Under the pieces are notes generated by a model that worked only from the letters and a program-made list of their open reading frames with translations, ran no database searches and was not told the origin of the DNA. From Lepus europaeus (taxonomy: Eukaryota > Chordata > Mammalia > Lagomorpha > Leporidae), in assembly GCF_033115175.1 (NCBI RefSeq), contig NC_084838.1, positions 42,883,468 to 42,947,467 on the forward strand: a stretch of 64,000 nucleotides of DNA. Reading direction: 5' to 3'. Positions within the stretch are counted from its first letter, which is position 1. The number at the start of each line of letters is the position of its first letter. The position numbers and the translations under genes were made by a program. This document shows, piece by piece, positions 1 through 11,391 of this stretch.

Positions 1-93
1 GAAGAGGAGCAACCAGGACTAGAACCCAGCGCCCACATGGGATGCTGGCCCCACAGGCGGAAGATTAACCAAGTGAGCCACGGTGCTAGCCCC
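1..93 (-). repeat. CSINE, head part (cut by window edge)
   Basis: This is the tRNA-like head of a lagomorph C-repeat SINE on the minus strand. On the plus strand it reads toward the terminal block ending GAGCCACGGTGCTAGCCCC. Its 3' half lies outside the window. Confidence 0.9.
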
Positions 94-175
94 AGCTAGG
101 CATGTTTATAAACCTTGCTGAATTGCAGTGTTCTTATATATGAAATGGGAATGATATGGACTAAGCTCGTAAGTT

Positions 176-527
176 TTTAAAATATTTATTTATTTATTTA
201 TTTGAAAGGTGGAGTTACAGGCAGAGGCAGAGAGAGAGAGAGAGAGAGAGAGAAAGGGAGAGAGCGAGGGGTCTCCCATCCTCTGGTTCCCTCCACAAAT
301 GGCCACAAAGGTCTGAACTTAGGCAATCTGAAGACAGGAGCCAAGAGCTTCTTCCAGGTATCCCAAGCCGGTGCAGGGGCCCAAAGACTTGGGTCATTTT
401 CTACTGCTTTCCCAGGCCATAATAAGGAGCTGGATCACAAGTGGAGCAGCTGGGACTTGAACTGGCTCCCATATGGGATACTGACACTGCAGGTGGTAGC
501 TTTACCTGCTGTGCCATAGTGCAGGAC
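176..527 (-). repeat. CSINE, full length
   Basis: A reversed A-tail with ATTTATTTATTTATTTG is followed by a (GA)n stretch at about 229-254, the conserved SINE body, and a head ending in a degenerate GCTTTACCTGCTGTGCC block. Short ORFs rich in Arg-Glu on one strand and Leu-Ser on the other are translations of the (GA)n part and are not genes. Confidence 0.93.
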
Positions 528-1394
528 TCCATAAGTTTATTTTAAAGACTTAATAAGATAATACAGGCACAACACAAGTGCTGTGCACTATAAGTGTTCC
601 TACTGAGGTTGATTGTATTGACATTGAAGCTACCTGTGGTTTTGTGAAGACTATACATCTCTAGGCCTCAGAGGGGGAACTTGTCTCTCTAATAAATAGG
701 CAGTCCATGACCACCCATGTGATACAGCATCTCCTACCAAGAAGCAGCACTGAACTCAAGAGTTAGAGTTACATTCAAGACACTATGTCTGGGCCTGAGA
801 TCCCACTCTTCCCCCTCCCTAAGTGTTAGTGTACATTTCTATCCTGCCCCTGGTGCAGTTGGATAGAGGACAGTCCTTGCTATAATGGAGAAAAGTCCGT
901 GCCTGGTTGACTTGGTCTCTGGAGGTTAAAATTCTTAAGTCCCACAGCCGCCTCCATAATGTTTCACCAGTCTGTCCAGGAGAGCTGAATTGGGTGGGCT
1001 CTCTTTTTTCCTCTCTCCTTCTAATGCTCCTGCCTTCTATCAGATTTAGTGCCAGCACCAGTCTGCAAACCATATTTTCTGATACTGAGGACAATTTCAG
1101 TTCAAGGATTCCATTACCCTTACCTGCCATTGAGCATCAGTTAGCATCACCTTGCCCTATCCCAATGTTTTCCTAACTTTATATCTTAGTGTATCAATGT
1201 TTTTCCCTCTCAGGAGGCCCCTGGGCTCCAAGTGCAAATTGGTGAACCCCTGCCTAGGGCTCTGAAAGTCAAGATGGAAGAGCTGTTTTATGAAGACATA
1301 GAAAATTTTCTCCAAGTTGACATTCTGATGTGACCTCTATACATGGAAACATCTAGTATAATTTTCGTGCTCTAATTCATCAGTCACCCTTCTA
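528..1394. other. Single-copy DNA, nothing recognised
   Basis: Mixed-composition sequence without recognisable repeat or gene. Short overlapping ORFs on both strands (819-1176) have no recognisable domain. A pyrimidine-rich stretch lies at about 1000-1040. Confidence 0.5.
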
Positions 1395-1545
1395 CATTAT
1401 TTCACCTAATTGCCAAATAAATATTATGTGAATGAAATATTACCATATCTATTTTATAAATGTGGAATTTAAAGCAGAGCTCAGTTACATGCTTAAGGTC
1501 ATCCAACTAATAACAGAGAGAGTTGGGAGCTGAACTCAGTTATAA
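1395..1545 (-). repeat. MIR SINE relic
   Basis: The plus strand carries a decayed version of the MIR core read backwards: TTTATAAATGTGGAA, then a CTTAAGGTCATCCAACTAAT block and GAGCTGAACTCAG. This order matches a minus-strand mammalian-wide interspersed repeat. It is old and its edges are approximate. Confidence 0.75.
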
Positions 1546-2027
1546 TAAATCTAGCAATTATTATTCAAAAACACTGAAGTTCATTTTCCTTCTATCATAT
1601 TTAAAGTGGTAGTTGAGAAATAATAGTTACCTACTTTTCTGTTTTAATTGAATCATTTTAAGATAAAGCTTTAAAAAATCAGGCTACTTTATCAAAACAG
1701 CGAAGTGTCAACACTGAGTTTAAAATCTAGTGAGTTACATTAACAGAGACAAATTTGAAGAAAGAACTTGAGAATACTCTCCTGTCAAGCACCACCTTAT
1801 AGAAGCTTAGAGTTCTGTCCTATACCTGAGTAACGACTACATGCTGTAAACTTCAGGACCTTCTAGAATCCAGCACTCACTCAGATGCCAAACAATCTTC
1901 TATATGCTTACTCTGATCCCCATCTCAGCCATCAACGTAAATATAGCAAATTGAGTTATAGAGTTAGCGAAGAGAATGTCATTGTTAGCTTCATTATTTT
2001 GTTGATCAGTATAATGTACCAGAAAGA
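1546..2027. other. Single-copy DNA
   Basis: AT-rich sequence with no recognisable gene or repeat. A 69-codon ORF at 1885-2094 has no recognisable features and overlaps a MIR relic. Confidence 0.5.
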
Positions 2028-2160
2028 ATATGGACTCAGAGTTTGTCAGATATGGATTCATATTTACTCTTTAGAAACTTTGGCAAATTACTGAAGCTGC
2101 TTGAATTTAGCTTCTTTCATAAAATGATTCAGGTAAGTCACCAGGCTGATAAAGTACTGT
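2028..2160 (+). repeat. MIR SINE relic
   Basis: The order of blocks (ATGGACTCAGAGTTTG, a decayed ACTTTGGCAAATTACTGAA, then TTCATAAAATGATTCAGG) follows a plus-strand MIR. It is strongly diverged. Confidence 0.65.
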
Positions 2161-2837
2161 GCTAGGGACTGAAATCTGATCTGCTCCACTCCAAGGTCAA
2201 TGCAGAGTGCTACTTCCTGGTATTTCTCTCTGGCCCTTGTGATCTAGTTATCAAAAATAAATTTACAAGGTGGCAACTCGAAGTCTGCTACAGCCCTTGT
2301 CCCAAGAAGCTTATCCCCTTTTAATGTCTCAAATAAGGAATTCTATTACTTGATTTAGAATGTGAAATTTTGAATATTCATGTTTTCCTTGTTAAAGGGG
2401 TCAATGTCTTTATATTTTTCAATGGAATCCTTATTTAAAAATGTTAAGAACCATTGCCTTGTAACCTAAGATAGTTCCCTTCCTTCAGTAGTGAATGATC
2501 TATGCCCAAGGAGAGACAGATCTCATAGCTTTCTGATGTCCTTGGTTTTTGGTGCTAGTACCCAAGAATCCTGATATCCTGAGAACCTGTCACAAATCAA
2601 CATACACTTGGAATCTCCAAATTCTTAACTCAGCACTCCTGTCCAGGTCAGTATTATTCTAACAACATCTCTTTTGTGATAGCATACCCAGCTAGAAAGT
2701 TATTTACGTGGCACCACATTTTTCCACTGTATAGAACGAGGCGTCATTATAAAAGCTAGCACAGAATACTTTGTGGGCAGAGTAACTATCTCAACATTAC
2801 TGTAGCACTAGGTTGTCACACTCAGTTATTACTCATC
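2161..2837. other. Single-copy DNA
   Basis: No recognisable repeat, RNA or coding signal. It is mildly AT-rich. Confidence 0.5.
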
Positions 2838-2950
2838 CATTCACTTATTCACACACGCTTAGTGGTAGACTCTCCTGTTTCAAATATGTGCTGGATGCTA
2901 AGGAAACAACAGTGGAAAAATAGACTTAATCAAATGTATTTTAGTAGAAA
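2838..2950 (-). repeat. Possible L2/MIR-class relic
   Basis: The pattern CATTCACTTATTCAC, then a decayed 'tatgtgctggatgctaagga' block and an ACAGTGGAAAAATAGAC block resembles the reversed 3' end of an L2-type element. Short and diverged, so the call is tentative. Confidence 0.5.
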
Positions 2951-3743
2951 AGCATGTAGTCAAGTGAATTTCTCAATCTTTTCTGATAATGTAAATGATT
3001 CTTGAAGATTTCAGTACTCACTTTATGTAGGCAGAGAAAGCAGCACTGTAGTGCTATAGTACGTGCTTCCCAATTTGAGCTCATAAGACCAGAGTCAATG
3101 TAAGACAAGGATATCTCCATTCATTCACTCCTTGGTCTTATCTATTACAGTACCCACAGGGACATGGGGATATGAACATAGTAGAATTCAAATCAGTAAT
3201 TTGAACAAACAGAATTTGGGGATCCTGCATTTTCACTATGAGTACCCCATATCAAAAGACAATCCATTATTATTAAACTAATGTTAATAAAACACTTGCA
3301 AATGATGCAACTTTTCTTTCTAAAATAACAATGCCACTGAAAAATTCTTTTTAAAATACCTGAATAGAGTATTTTAAACTTTGTGTATTTAAAGGCACTT
3401 AAAGGATATACTAAGCTGATATTTACCTATGTATTTCCCTTTATAATATCCACCAATTTATAAACGACAATCTAGAGACTGAGCAGAACTTTGGCAGTCT
3501 CAAAGAGTAATAAAGACAAAAATGGGCATTTGGCAAGGCTAATTAGCAGGAACCATGAAAACAGTGTATATTTCCATTTGAGGAAAATGAAGGGCAATGC
3601 CATAGGAATGTAACTAAAGCAAAAATGGGCTAGTCCTCATCCAGAGTGAAATCAAGTTTTGAATCAGCTAAATCCAAGACCACATTAAGGTGAACTTTCA
3701 CTAGCCAAATCTCCTGCCAGAAACTGTTATCACACAATCTCAG
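2951..3743. other. Single-copy AT-rich DNA
   Basis: No gene, RNA or confident repeat is seen. Confidence 0.5.
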
Positions 3744-4680
3744 AGATCCAAGATGGGTGAATAAGGTAAAGCCACACTGACTACAGCCACCCTAGGATTC
3801 AAAAACAAAAGGAAAGAAGAGACCACGTTCCAGAAGTCTGACTGAGCAAAATTTTCAGTAGAATGTAACAAAAAGAACAAAGATTCCATGAAATCCTGAG
3901 GAACAAAGCCAGAGATGCAGCTGAGACCTGGATGAGGGCTGCTGTGTGGCAGCAAAGTCAGGTGCTGGCTGGCAGTCACCATCATACAGTCAGTAGGAAG
4001 AAGTTGCTTTGTATTCTGCCACCTGCAGCTGTAGCCGAAGGGGAATAGTACAGTCACCCACTGATTGTACCTTCAGCCTGGGGAACAACTGTTGAGCTCT
4101 AAGAAGGGAAGCCACGTTGCCCCTTGCCCCTCTCCAGAGTGCTGGGTTCTGCTGTAAAAAGTCATACAGCACTTTGCACTCCTGCTACCAGGAGCGATAA
4201 GAGCCAAAGACAGGGCAATTTGTGAGGCAGAACACATGTCTGCATCCTGCAGCTGTGGGAGATTTGGGGCATTAGCTCTGGAGCTATGCTCACTCACTTT
4301 AAGTGAGCCAGGAGTTACCCTTGAGGTGGCTAGCACCAGCAGCACATAAAATAATCAGCTCCCACCCTGGGAAATCTGAGTAATGACCTTGCAACACCAG
4401 GATTATAACAATCAATTCTGATTTCCTCAATCCCATTGGAATCTACCCGGTAGACCTAGGGGAAAACCTACCTGTATTCCAACTCTCGGGACCCATATCT
4501 GCCAGGGCAAAATCTGCTGCATATTTTGTAGCCACCCTGCAGATTAGAGCAAGGTTCAGCTCACATCCCCTAGTCCTGAGGCGAGGGTTGTTGGAAAACC
4601 AATTAGACTAAAATCAGACTTCTCAGCAGATACCGTACAGCCCAGAAGAGAGTGAGATGCTATATTCAAGGTCTTAAAAG

Positions 4681-4711
4681 GAAAACAAAACAAAAACAAA
4701 AACAAAAACAC
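4681..4711 (+). repeat. (AAAAC)n microsatellite
   Basis: A short A-rich tandem repeat of AAAAC/AAAAAC units inside the old L1. Confidence 0.8.
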
Positions 4712-5454
4712 CTTCCAACCAAGAATATTGTATCCAGGGTAGCCATCCTTTAGAAATGAAGGAGAAATAAAGTATTTTTCCAGATAAACAAAAACAGAGA
4801 ACTCACCACCACTAGAGCAGTCTTACAAGAAATTCTGGAGAGTTCTGCATTAGAAGTACATATTATGAAAACATATGACACCACAGAATTCACTAACAGA
4901 GCAGGTTAAATCAGTAGCCAATCAACAGCATGATGGATTTTGTGTCTTATTAGCTCTAACCTTGAATGTAAATGGATTAAATTCAACAGCCAAAAGGCTT
5001 AGATTGGCTGAATGCATAAAAAACAAAGACCTGATTATGTGCTGCCTACAAGGAACTCGCTTCACAAATAAAGATACAAAGACTTAAAGTGAAGAGCTGA
5101 ACAAATATATACCAGGGAAACAGAAACCAAACATGAGCAGCAGTAACTATATTCTCATGAGTTAAACATACTTTAAATTAAAAATTATAAAAAGAGACAA
5201 AGAAGGGTACTACATTTTGAGAAAAGATTCAATTCAGCAAGAAGATATAATAATGTTAAATATATATGCACCTAATGTAAGACCACCCAGATATACACAT
5301 TAAATACTAGTATACTTACAAAAAGAGACTCCAATACAATACTAGTGGGTTACTTAAACACCCCACTCTCATCAATGGACAGATCATCCAGACAAAAATA
5401 TCAATAAGGATACATCAGAGTTGAAACAATACTGAGTAAATGGACCTAACAGAC

Positions 5455-5803
5455 TTTTTTTTAAGATTTATTTATTTATTTGAAAGTCAGTGCTGCACAG
5501 AGAGAGAAGAGGCAGGAGAACGAGAGAGAGATGGAGAGAGAGAGAGAGGTGTCTTCCATCTTCTGTTTCACTCCCCAGTTGGCCGCAAAGGCGGGAGCTG
5601 GACTAATTCAAAGCCAGGAACGAGGAGCTTCTTCCTGGTCTCCCATGTGGGTGCAGGGGCTCAAGGACTTGGGCCATCTTCTACTGCTTTCCCAGGCCAT
5701 AGCAGAGAGCTTTATCTGAAGTGGAGCAGCTGGGACTAAAACCCAGTTGAAATGCTGGCATTGCAGGTGGTAGCTTTACCAGCTATGCCACAGCACCAGC
5801 CCC
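5455..5803 (-). repeat. CSINE
   Basis: Reversed T-rich tail with AAGATTTATTTATTTATTTG, a GA-rich tract at about 5524-5548, the body and a head ending in GCTATGCCACAGCACCAGCC. Inserted into the old L1. Confidence 0.93.
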
Positions 5804-6032
5804 CTAATAAACATTTACATAACATTTCACCCAATAGCTGCAGTATACACATTTTTTTCTCATCAGCACATGGAACATTTTTAGGATAGACCAAATATTA
5901 GACCACAAATCAAGTTTCAGCAATAAGTAGTGACAAATTCTGGTAAGGATGTGGATAAAGGAGAACTCTTATATACCACTGGTGAGAATGTAAATTACTA
6001 CAGCCATGGTGGAAACAGTACAGGGATTTCTT

Positions 6033-6051
6033 AAAAAAAAAAAAAAAAAAA
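6033..6051 (+). repeat. Poly(A) run
   Basis: An uninterrupted A run inside the old L1, with no SINE head attached. Confidence 0.7.
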
Positions 6052-6225
6052 AGAGAAATAAACTTGCCATATAATTCAGCAACTCCACTACTTGGTGTAT
6101 ACCCAAAAGCTATGAACACACTGTATCAAAGAAATAACTGCACTACCATGTATATAGCAGAATTATTCACAATAGGCAAAATTGCGTGTCTAGCATTAGG
6201 TGAATGGATAAAGAAAATATGGTAT

Positions 6226-6551
6226 AGGGTCGGTGCTTTGGTGTAGTGGGCAAAGCTGCCGTCTGCAGTGCCTGCATCCTATATGGTGTCTGGTTATAGT
6301 CCTGGCTGTTCTACTTCCTATCCATCCCTCTGCTATGGCCTGGGAAAGCAGAAAATGGCCCAAATCCATGGGCCCCTGCACCCAAGTGGGAGAAATGGAG
6401 GAAGCTCCAGGCTCCTGGCTTTGGGTTGGCTTAGCTCTGGATGTTACAGCCATTTGGTGAGTGAACCAACAGATGGAAGACCTCTCTTTCTTTGCCTCTG
6501 CCTCTGTAACTCTGCCTTTCAAATAAATAAGTAACTCTTAAAAAAAAAAAG
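6226..6551 (+). repeat. CSINE with A-tail
   Basis: Plus-strand copy starting at GGGTCGGTGCTTTGGTGTAG and ending in AAATAAATAAGTAACTC followed by an A run. The flanks AGAAAATATGGTATA (left) and AGAAAATGCAGTATA (right) look like a slightly decayed target-site duplication. It interrupts the old L1, whose sequence resumes at about 6552. Confidence 0.93.
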
Positions 6552-6558
6552 AAAATGC

Positions 6559-6582
6559 AGTATATATATATATATATATATA
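6559..6582 (+). repeat. (TA)n microsatellite
   Basis: About twelve TA units just downstream of the CSINE A-tail. Confidence 0.85.
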
Positions 6583-6811
6583 CAATGTAATATTATTCAG
6601 GTATAAAAAAGAATGAAATTCTACAATTCACATAAAAATGGATGCAACTGGAAGACATCAACTTGAGTGAAATAAACCAGACACAGAAACACAAGTACCA
6701 CATATCTTCCATTATATTTGGGAGCTAAATTTTAAAAAAATTAAGAAACAGAAATAAACAAACAAAAAAAGAAATGCCTGTGTGTATCAGTATTTCTGCA
6801 AATAAACTTTT

Positions 6812-7148
6812 TTTTTTTTGGACAGGCAGAGTGGACAGTGAGAGAAAGAGACAGAGAGAAAGGTCTTCCTTTGCTGTTGGTTCACCCTCCAATGGCTGCC
6901 ACGGCCGGCATGCTGCGGCCGGCGCACTGTGCTGATCTGAAGCCAGGAGCCAGGTGCTTCTCCTGGTCTCCCATGGGGTGCAGGGCCCAAGGACTTGGGC
7001 CATCCTCCACTGCACTCCCTGGCCATAGCAGAGAGCTGGCCTGGAAGAGGGGCAACCGGGACAGAATCTGGCGCCCCGACCGGGACTAGAACCTGGTGTG
7101 CCGGCGCTGCTAGGCGGAGGATTAGCCTGTTGAGCCACGGCGCCGGCC
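6812..7148 (-). repeat. Young-type CSINE with perfect TSD
   Basis: This belongs to the subfamily with the GACAGGCAGAGTGGACAGTG tail border and a CpG-rich head (ending CACGGCGCCGGCC). A perfect 14-bp target-site duplication GCAAATAAACTTTT flanks it at 6798-6811 and 7149-7162. The intact duplication and CpG content suggest a recent insertion. Confidence 0.95.
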
Positions 7149-7162
7149 GCAAATAAACTTTT

Positions 7163-7585
7163 AACAAACTTTGTCTTACATTGTTGTCAAACCAATGGTT
7201 AAGAATGTTATAGTACTGTAGTTTAAATAATGTGTGATATTTTAAAATTCACTGTATATAGGTAAAAAGATTATCTTTCCATATGATTATTGTTTATAGC
7301 CCCTGGAACTAGGGTGGTTTTTGGTTTTTTTTTTTTTTTTTTTTTTTTTGCATTTTACTTGTTAATTTCTTTATTTAGTGGGGGAATTAAGCCCTTGATG
7401 GTATTGTTAATTAATAATTCATTATCTCAAAAACTAAAAAAGAAGGAATGAAAGAAAGAGAGAGAGGCAGGGAGTTTGGAAGGGAGGGAGGAAGGGAAAA
7501 TCATATTCCTAGAATTGAATCTATGAACTACATTGTATTTGTTCCTTTGTATCATTATTACACTAACCTGAAAATAAAATATTAG
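7163..7585. other. AT-rich DNA with a long T run and purine tract
   Basis: Contains a run of about 25 T at 7325-7349 without an obvious attached element and a purine-rich stretch at about 7432-7500. No gene is seen. Confidence 0.5.
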
Positions 7586-7589
7586 GAAA

Positions 7590-8015
7590 AAACACTCCCA
7601 AAACTGATTGGAGGAGTTGCTATCAAACCGTAGAACTGGGAGTGTTTACCCAATGTGCAAGAGCAAATCAGTGATGCTGGGGTGGTGGGAAAAACCAGGG
7701 TTTATTGCAAAGAACAGAGTAAGGCACCAGGCAGCTAATGTTCAGTTCCCAAACTCCCCAAGGGATTAAAGGAAGTGAACCTTATAGTTCAAAATCAGAG
7801 ATGAGCAGTGTGTGATCAGCTCACTTGTGGACTTCTGGTTGGTCCACAGTGTGCGTGGCTTCCCACTATCAGCTAGCATGTTTTTTTTTTGGAATGGAAA
7901 ACTCCTGTGTACCTGGGTGTAAGGGTAGACCCAGTATCTTCAAGCAGAGCCTGTGTGTTGCTGCAAAAGGTCTCAGAATACGGGATAACTCTAGGAGTAA
8001 TTGTTGTCAGTCCTT
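7590..8015 (-). mobile_element. LTR-like relic (family shared with 33885-34400)
   Basis: Read on the minus strand, this has an AATAAA signal (plus strand TTTATT at about 7701) near one end and a block structure also found at 33885-34400: ACTCCCCAAGGGATTAAAGG here versus GCTCCCCAGGGTTTAAGGG there, and TGGTTGGTCCACAGTG versus TGATTGATCCTCAATG. I infer a solitary LTR of an ERVL/MaLR-like family. No internal retroviral genes are attached. Confidence 0.5.
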
Positions 8016-8690
8016 AACTTAATAAATTAGTCTTTACGGAGGAACTAAAAGCTACATCAAAATCATTAATGGTATGGATAAGCTTCCAAACAAAAATATC
8101 CTCTCTAGACAAAGATGATGTCACTTTCATCCTTGTGTTATCTCTGTGTAATTTTAAATCATTATGTCCAGCATTTATTGAAAAATCATCTGGCATGCCA
8201 GGAATAAAGAACAATTGACCAGAAATCAAAAGAAAATGGAAACAAACCCAGAGAAGACCCTGAGTGATTTAAATATAATTAGTATATCTAGAAGTTAGTA
8301 GAAAATTATTTCATCAGAGAACTGAATCACATACAAAAATCTGGTTAACATTTATATAGGGAAAATATAATGAAAGCCATTATATATTTAAATAATTTCT
8401 CTTGTGATAGAATGGGCCAAGTCTCGCAGTACTGTGTCCTTCATTATGTACAACTTTTTCGTACAAAAGAACGATAATCATAAAGAGTCTCAGAACCCTT
8501 GAAATGCCCGCTTGTCACATCCTTTTATCTTCCTTACTCCATTCAATTTCACTACATTTGACTCATGAGTTCTAAAATTATCTGTGAAATTGCTTTTGAC
8601 ATTACAAATCTGAGTTACATGTCCCACTTCTATGCTGTGCTCTCACTGCAGTGTAAACTTTCCTTACCCTTTCAAATATTTTTCTTATTT
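8016..8690. other. Single-copy DNA
   Basis: AT-rich, no recognisable gene or repeat. Confidence 0.5.
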
Positions 8691-8885
8691 AAAATTTTTT
8701 TAAACTTTAATTGACAAAGATTTTATAGATGAAAAGTGTGCAATGTGATGATTTGATATATGCTTGCTTTGTGCAATGATTACCAAAACCATATTAACAC
8801 ATCCATCATCAACTATGTTATGCCTGAAATGCCCAGAACTTTTTCATCTAATAACTAAATTTTCCTTACCTTGCCATTTGTCATA
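8691..8885 (+). repeat. L1M-type relic
   Basis: The sequence TTTAATTGACAAAG, then GATGATTTGATATATGCTTG and ACACATCCATCATC follows a widespread ancient mammalian L1-associated UTR sequence. Strand is inferred from that similarity. Confidence 0.55.
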
Positions 8886-8896
8886 TAGACACTTTA

Positions 8897-9222
8897 AAAA
8901 TTAATTAATTAGTTAGTTTTCTTTATTTGAAAGGCAGAGAGATAAAGAGAGAAAAACAGAGATTTCCCATCCACTGCTTGATTCCTCAAATGCATACAAG
9001 TGCAGGGGCTGAGTCAGGCCAAAGCCAAGAGTTGGGAACTCAATGCAGTTCTCCCACATTGGAGGCAGGTGCACACTGCTGGAGCCATCACCTGCTGCCT
9101 CCCAGGGTGTGCATTAGCAACAAACTGGAACAGAGGGTAGACCTGGGACTTGAATTCAAACACTCTGATATGGGATATGGGTATCTCAAGGGGTATCTTA
9201 ACTACTATGCCAAATATCTGAG
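8897..9222 (-). repeat. CSINE, older diverged subfamily
   Basis: Tail TTATTTGAAAGGCAGAGAG, a GA-rich stretch, and a body with CCCAGGGTGTGCATTAGC, which is characteristic of older C-repeat copies here (also 25666-26008). The head is eroded. Confidence 0.8.
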
Positions 9223-10392
9223 GCTTCATAAATTTTTAACTTAGAATTTATGCATTTGACTCTAAGTTCAATGAGCATAGGGAGCTATCGTGTTGAAAAT
9301 TTTCTATTTAGAACCTAACACGATATCTGTCATAAATTCTTCAGATTTAAATAAAGCATTCTGCTCACAGCCTAATACTTTATTACTGACCATTGCACCC
9401 CATGTTTTTACAAAGGACTATATGTATCCCTTTCTAAGGGAAATTCTAGAACAAGGTTATTACTGCCCTGAATTCATTATCCTATTAAGTATAAGGATGA
9501 CAACATAATTATGGGGTGCTATATTCTAAGAACACATGTTGGGTAATGCCATAGACTTACGTAGAGAAAATCAATGAAAACACATTAGCACTTTGTAACT
9601 CAGCCCTTAGTAAGGGCTAGAGACCAAGGTAATTCTTGAGTCAAATAGGACACCAGAACAATTTTACTGAAGAGCTTTTTCACTATCCATGTGTTTCTGT
9701 TTGCTTTCCCAGAAGTAAGCTCTCCCACACCAAGAGAACATATGAAGACATATGAAGCTTGTCTGACACAGAGCATACAGAGCCAGGAAGGAGGGCAAAT
9801 TCCTTTCCAAACTGTACCTTTTGCTGAGATTGGAACAGTGAAAATAAGATGGTGGGAGGTTTCTGTTGACTGTAGCCTCATCACATCCAGAGAAGAAAGC
9901 ATGAAATAACCAAGTTCTCTTATTGATCCACTGGCCTACACATTCACCTTACTGCAGAGTGCTAAATTCATCTGTTGGTTATCCTATGTTATAAAAACAA
10001 GTTATCATAGCAAGATTGAAAAAAATGCTGTCAGCTTATGGTAGGACTTGAGCATGATTGGTACATAGATTTCCCACACAAGCCTCAGCTCAATTATTTA
10101 GGCACAAATGAATGAAAGAAACAAGAAGTATGGTTTTATTGCCTCTTAAATATTGTTTTAATGCAGAAGGAGAAAGATAGTTTGTGTGAATGTTCTAGAA
10201 AAGTTTTACAACCAACCAAGAACATAAAACAGAATACAGTAAAATATATAGATTTTAATGCAAGCAATATAGATAAAAAGAGAAATATAATACAATTCAA
10301 AAAAAGAATGTTGAAAAAGACGTCATAGCGATGACAATGAAATGGGAAGCAGATGACTATAGTTAAGAAGGAAAGTAAATTTATTAGTATCT
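9223..10392. other. Single-copy DNA
   Basis: AT-rich, nothing recognised. ORFs of 72-100 codons at 9290-9909 on both strands show no known domain. Confidence 0.5.
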
Positions 10393-10738
10393 TCTTTTTT
10401 TTTTTCTTGACAGGCAGAGTGGACAGTGAGAGAGAGAGACAGAGAGAAAGGTCTTCCTTTGCCGTTGGTTCACCCTCCAATGGCTGCCACTACCGGCGCG
10501 CCGCGGCCAGCGAACCGCGCTGATCCGACGGCAGGAGCCAAGTGCCTATCCTGGTCTCCCATGGGGTGCAGGGCCCAAGGACTTGGGCCATCCTCCACTG
10601 CACTCCCGGGCCACAGCAGAGAGCTGGCCTGGAAGAGGGGCAGCCGGGACAGAATCCGGCGCCCCAACCGGGACTAGAATCCGGTGTGCCGGCGCCGCAA
10701 GGCGGAGGATTAGCCTAGTGAGCCACGGTGCCAGCTTC
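10393..10738 (-). repeat. Young-type CSINE abutting an L1 tail
   Basis: CpG-rich copy of the GACAGGCAGAGTGGACAGTG subfamily. Its head lies directly against the T run that is the reversed poly(A) tail of the minus-strand L1 at 10739. Confidence 0.93.
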
Positions 10739-10925
10739 GTATTTTTTTAACTTTTATTTAATCCATATAAATTTCCAAAGTACAGCTTATGGATTACAGT
10801 GGCTTTCCCTCCCATAATTCCCCCCACCCACAACCCTCCTCTTTCCCGCTCCCTCTCCCCTTCCATTCACATCAAGATTCATTTTCAATTCTCTTTATAT
10901 ACAGAAGGTCAGTTTAGTATATATT
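10739..10925 (-). mobile_element. LINE-1 3' end, part 1 of the host L1
   Basis: Reversed poly(A) tail and lagomorph L1 3' UTR (ATAAATTTCCAAAGTACAGC and a C-rich stretch). The 3' UTR breaks off at AGTTTAGTATATATT (10911-10925), exactly where the 5.1-kb insertion begins, and resumes with the same 15 bases at 16037. Confidence 0.9.
10911..10925. repeat. Target-site duplication, left copy
   Basis: The 15-bp sequence AGTTTAGTATATATT is repeated perfectly at 16037-16051 and brackets the chimeric element. In an uninterrupted L1 3' UTR (for example near 42460) the site occurs once. Confidence 0.92.
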
Positions 10926-11391
10926 TTTTTCTTTTTTAACTTTTATTTAATGAATATAAATTTCCAAAGTACAGCTTATGGATTACAATGGCTTCCCCCT
11001 CCCATAACTTCCCTCCCACTCGCAACCCTCCCCTCTCCCACTCCTTCTCCCCTTCCATTCACATCAAGATTCATTTTCAATTCTCTTTATATACAGAAGA
11101 TGAATTTAGTATATATTAAGTAAAGATTTCAACAGTTTGCACCCACATAGAAACACAAAGTGAAACATACTGTTTGAGTACTAGTTATAGCATTAAATCA
11201 CAATGTACAGCACATTAAGGACAGAGATCCCACATGAGGAGCAAGTGTACAGTGACTCCTGTTGTTGACCCAACAAATCGACACTCTAGTTTATGGCACC
11301 AGTAACCACCCTAGGTTGTCGTCATGAGTTGCCAAGGCTATGGAAGCCTTCCAAGTTTGCCAACTCTGATCATATTTAGACAAGGTCATAA
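10926..11391 (-). mobile_element. L1 3' UTR of the chimeric element
   Basis: This closely matches the host-L1 3' UTR (for example TTTCAACAGTTTGCACCCAC at both sites) up to the block GACAAGGTCATA. The host L1 continues with GTCAAAGTGG (16323 onward), but here the sequence changes to AAGAGGGTGAGG. That switch marks the 3' chimera junction. Confidence 0.85.

Larger units (their letters stand above)
3744..6760 (+). mobile_element. Old LINE-1 (L1M-like), eroded, interrupted by two CSINEs
   Basis: A plus-strand L1 relic. It may begin at the L1-like 5' motif CCAAGATGGGTGAATAAGG (3748-3766). The end of ORF1 and start of ORF2 lie at about 4590-5440. Codons 4875-5087 give LNVNGLNSTAKRLRLAECIK and CCLQGTRFTNKDTK, matching the start of the L1 endonuclease domain. 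A large internal deletion near 5925 joins this to the ORF2 C-terminal and 3' region (about 5925-6225 and 6552-6740). CSINEs at 5455-5803 and 6226-6551 were inserted later. No usable reading frame remains. The 5' limit is an inference from one motif. Confidence 0.7.

Noticed and set aside
3740..4345. Overlapping ORFs of 60-105 codons on the minus strand
   Set aside because: Antisense reading of the 5' region of an old L1.
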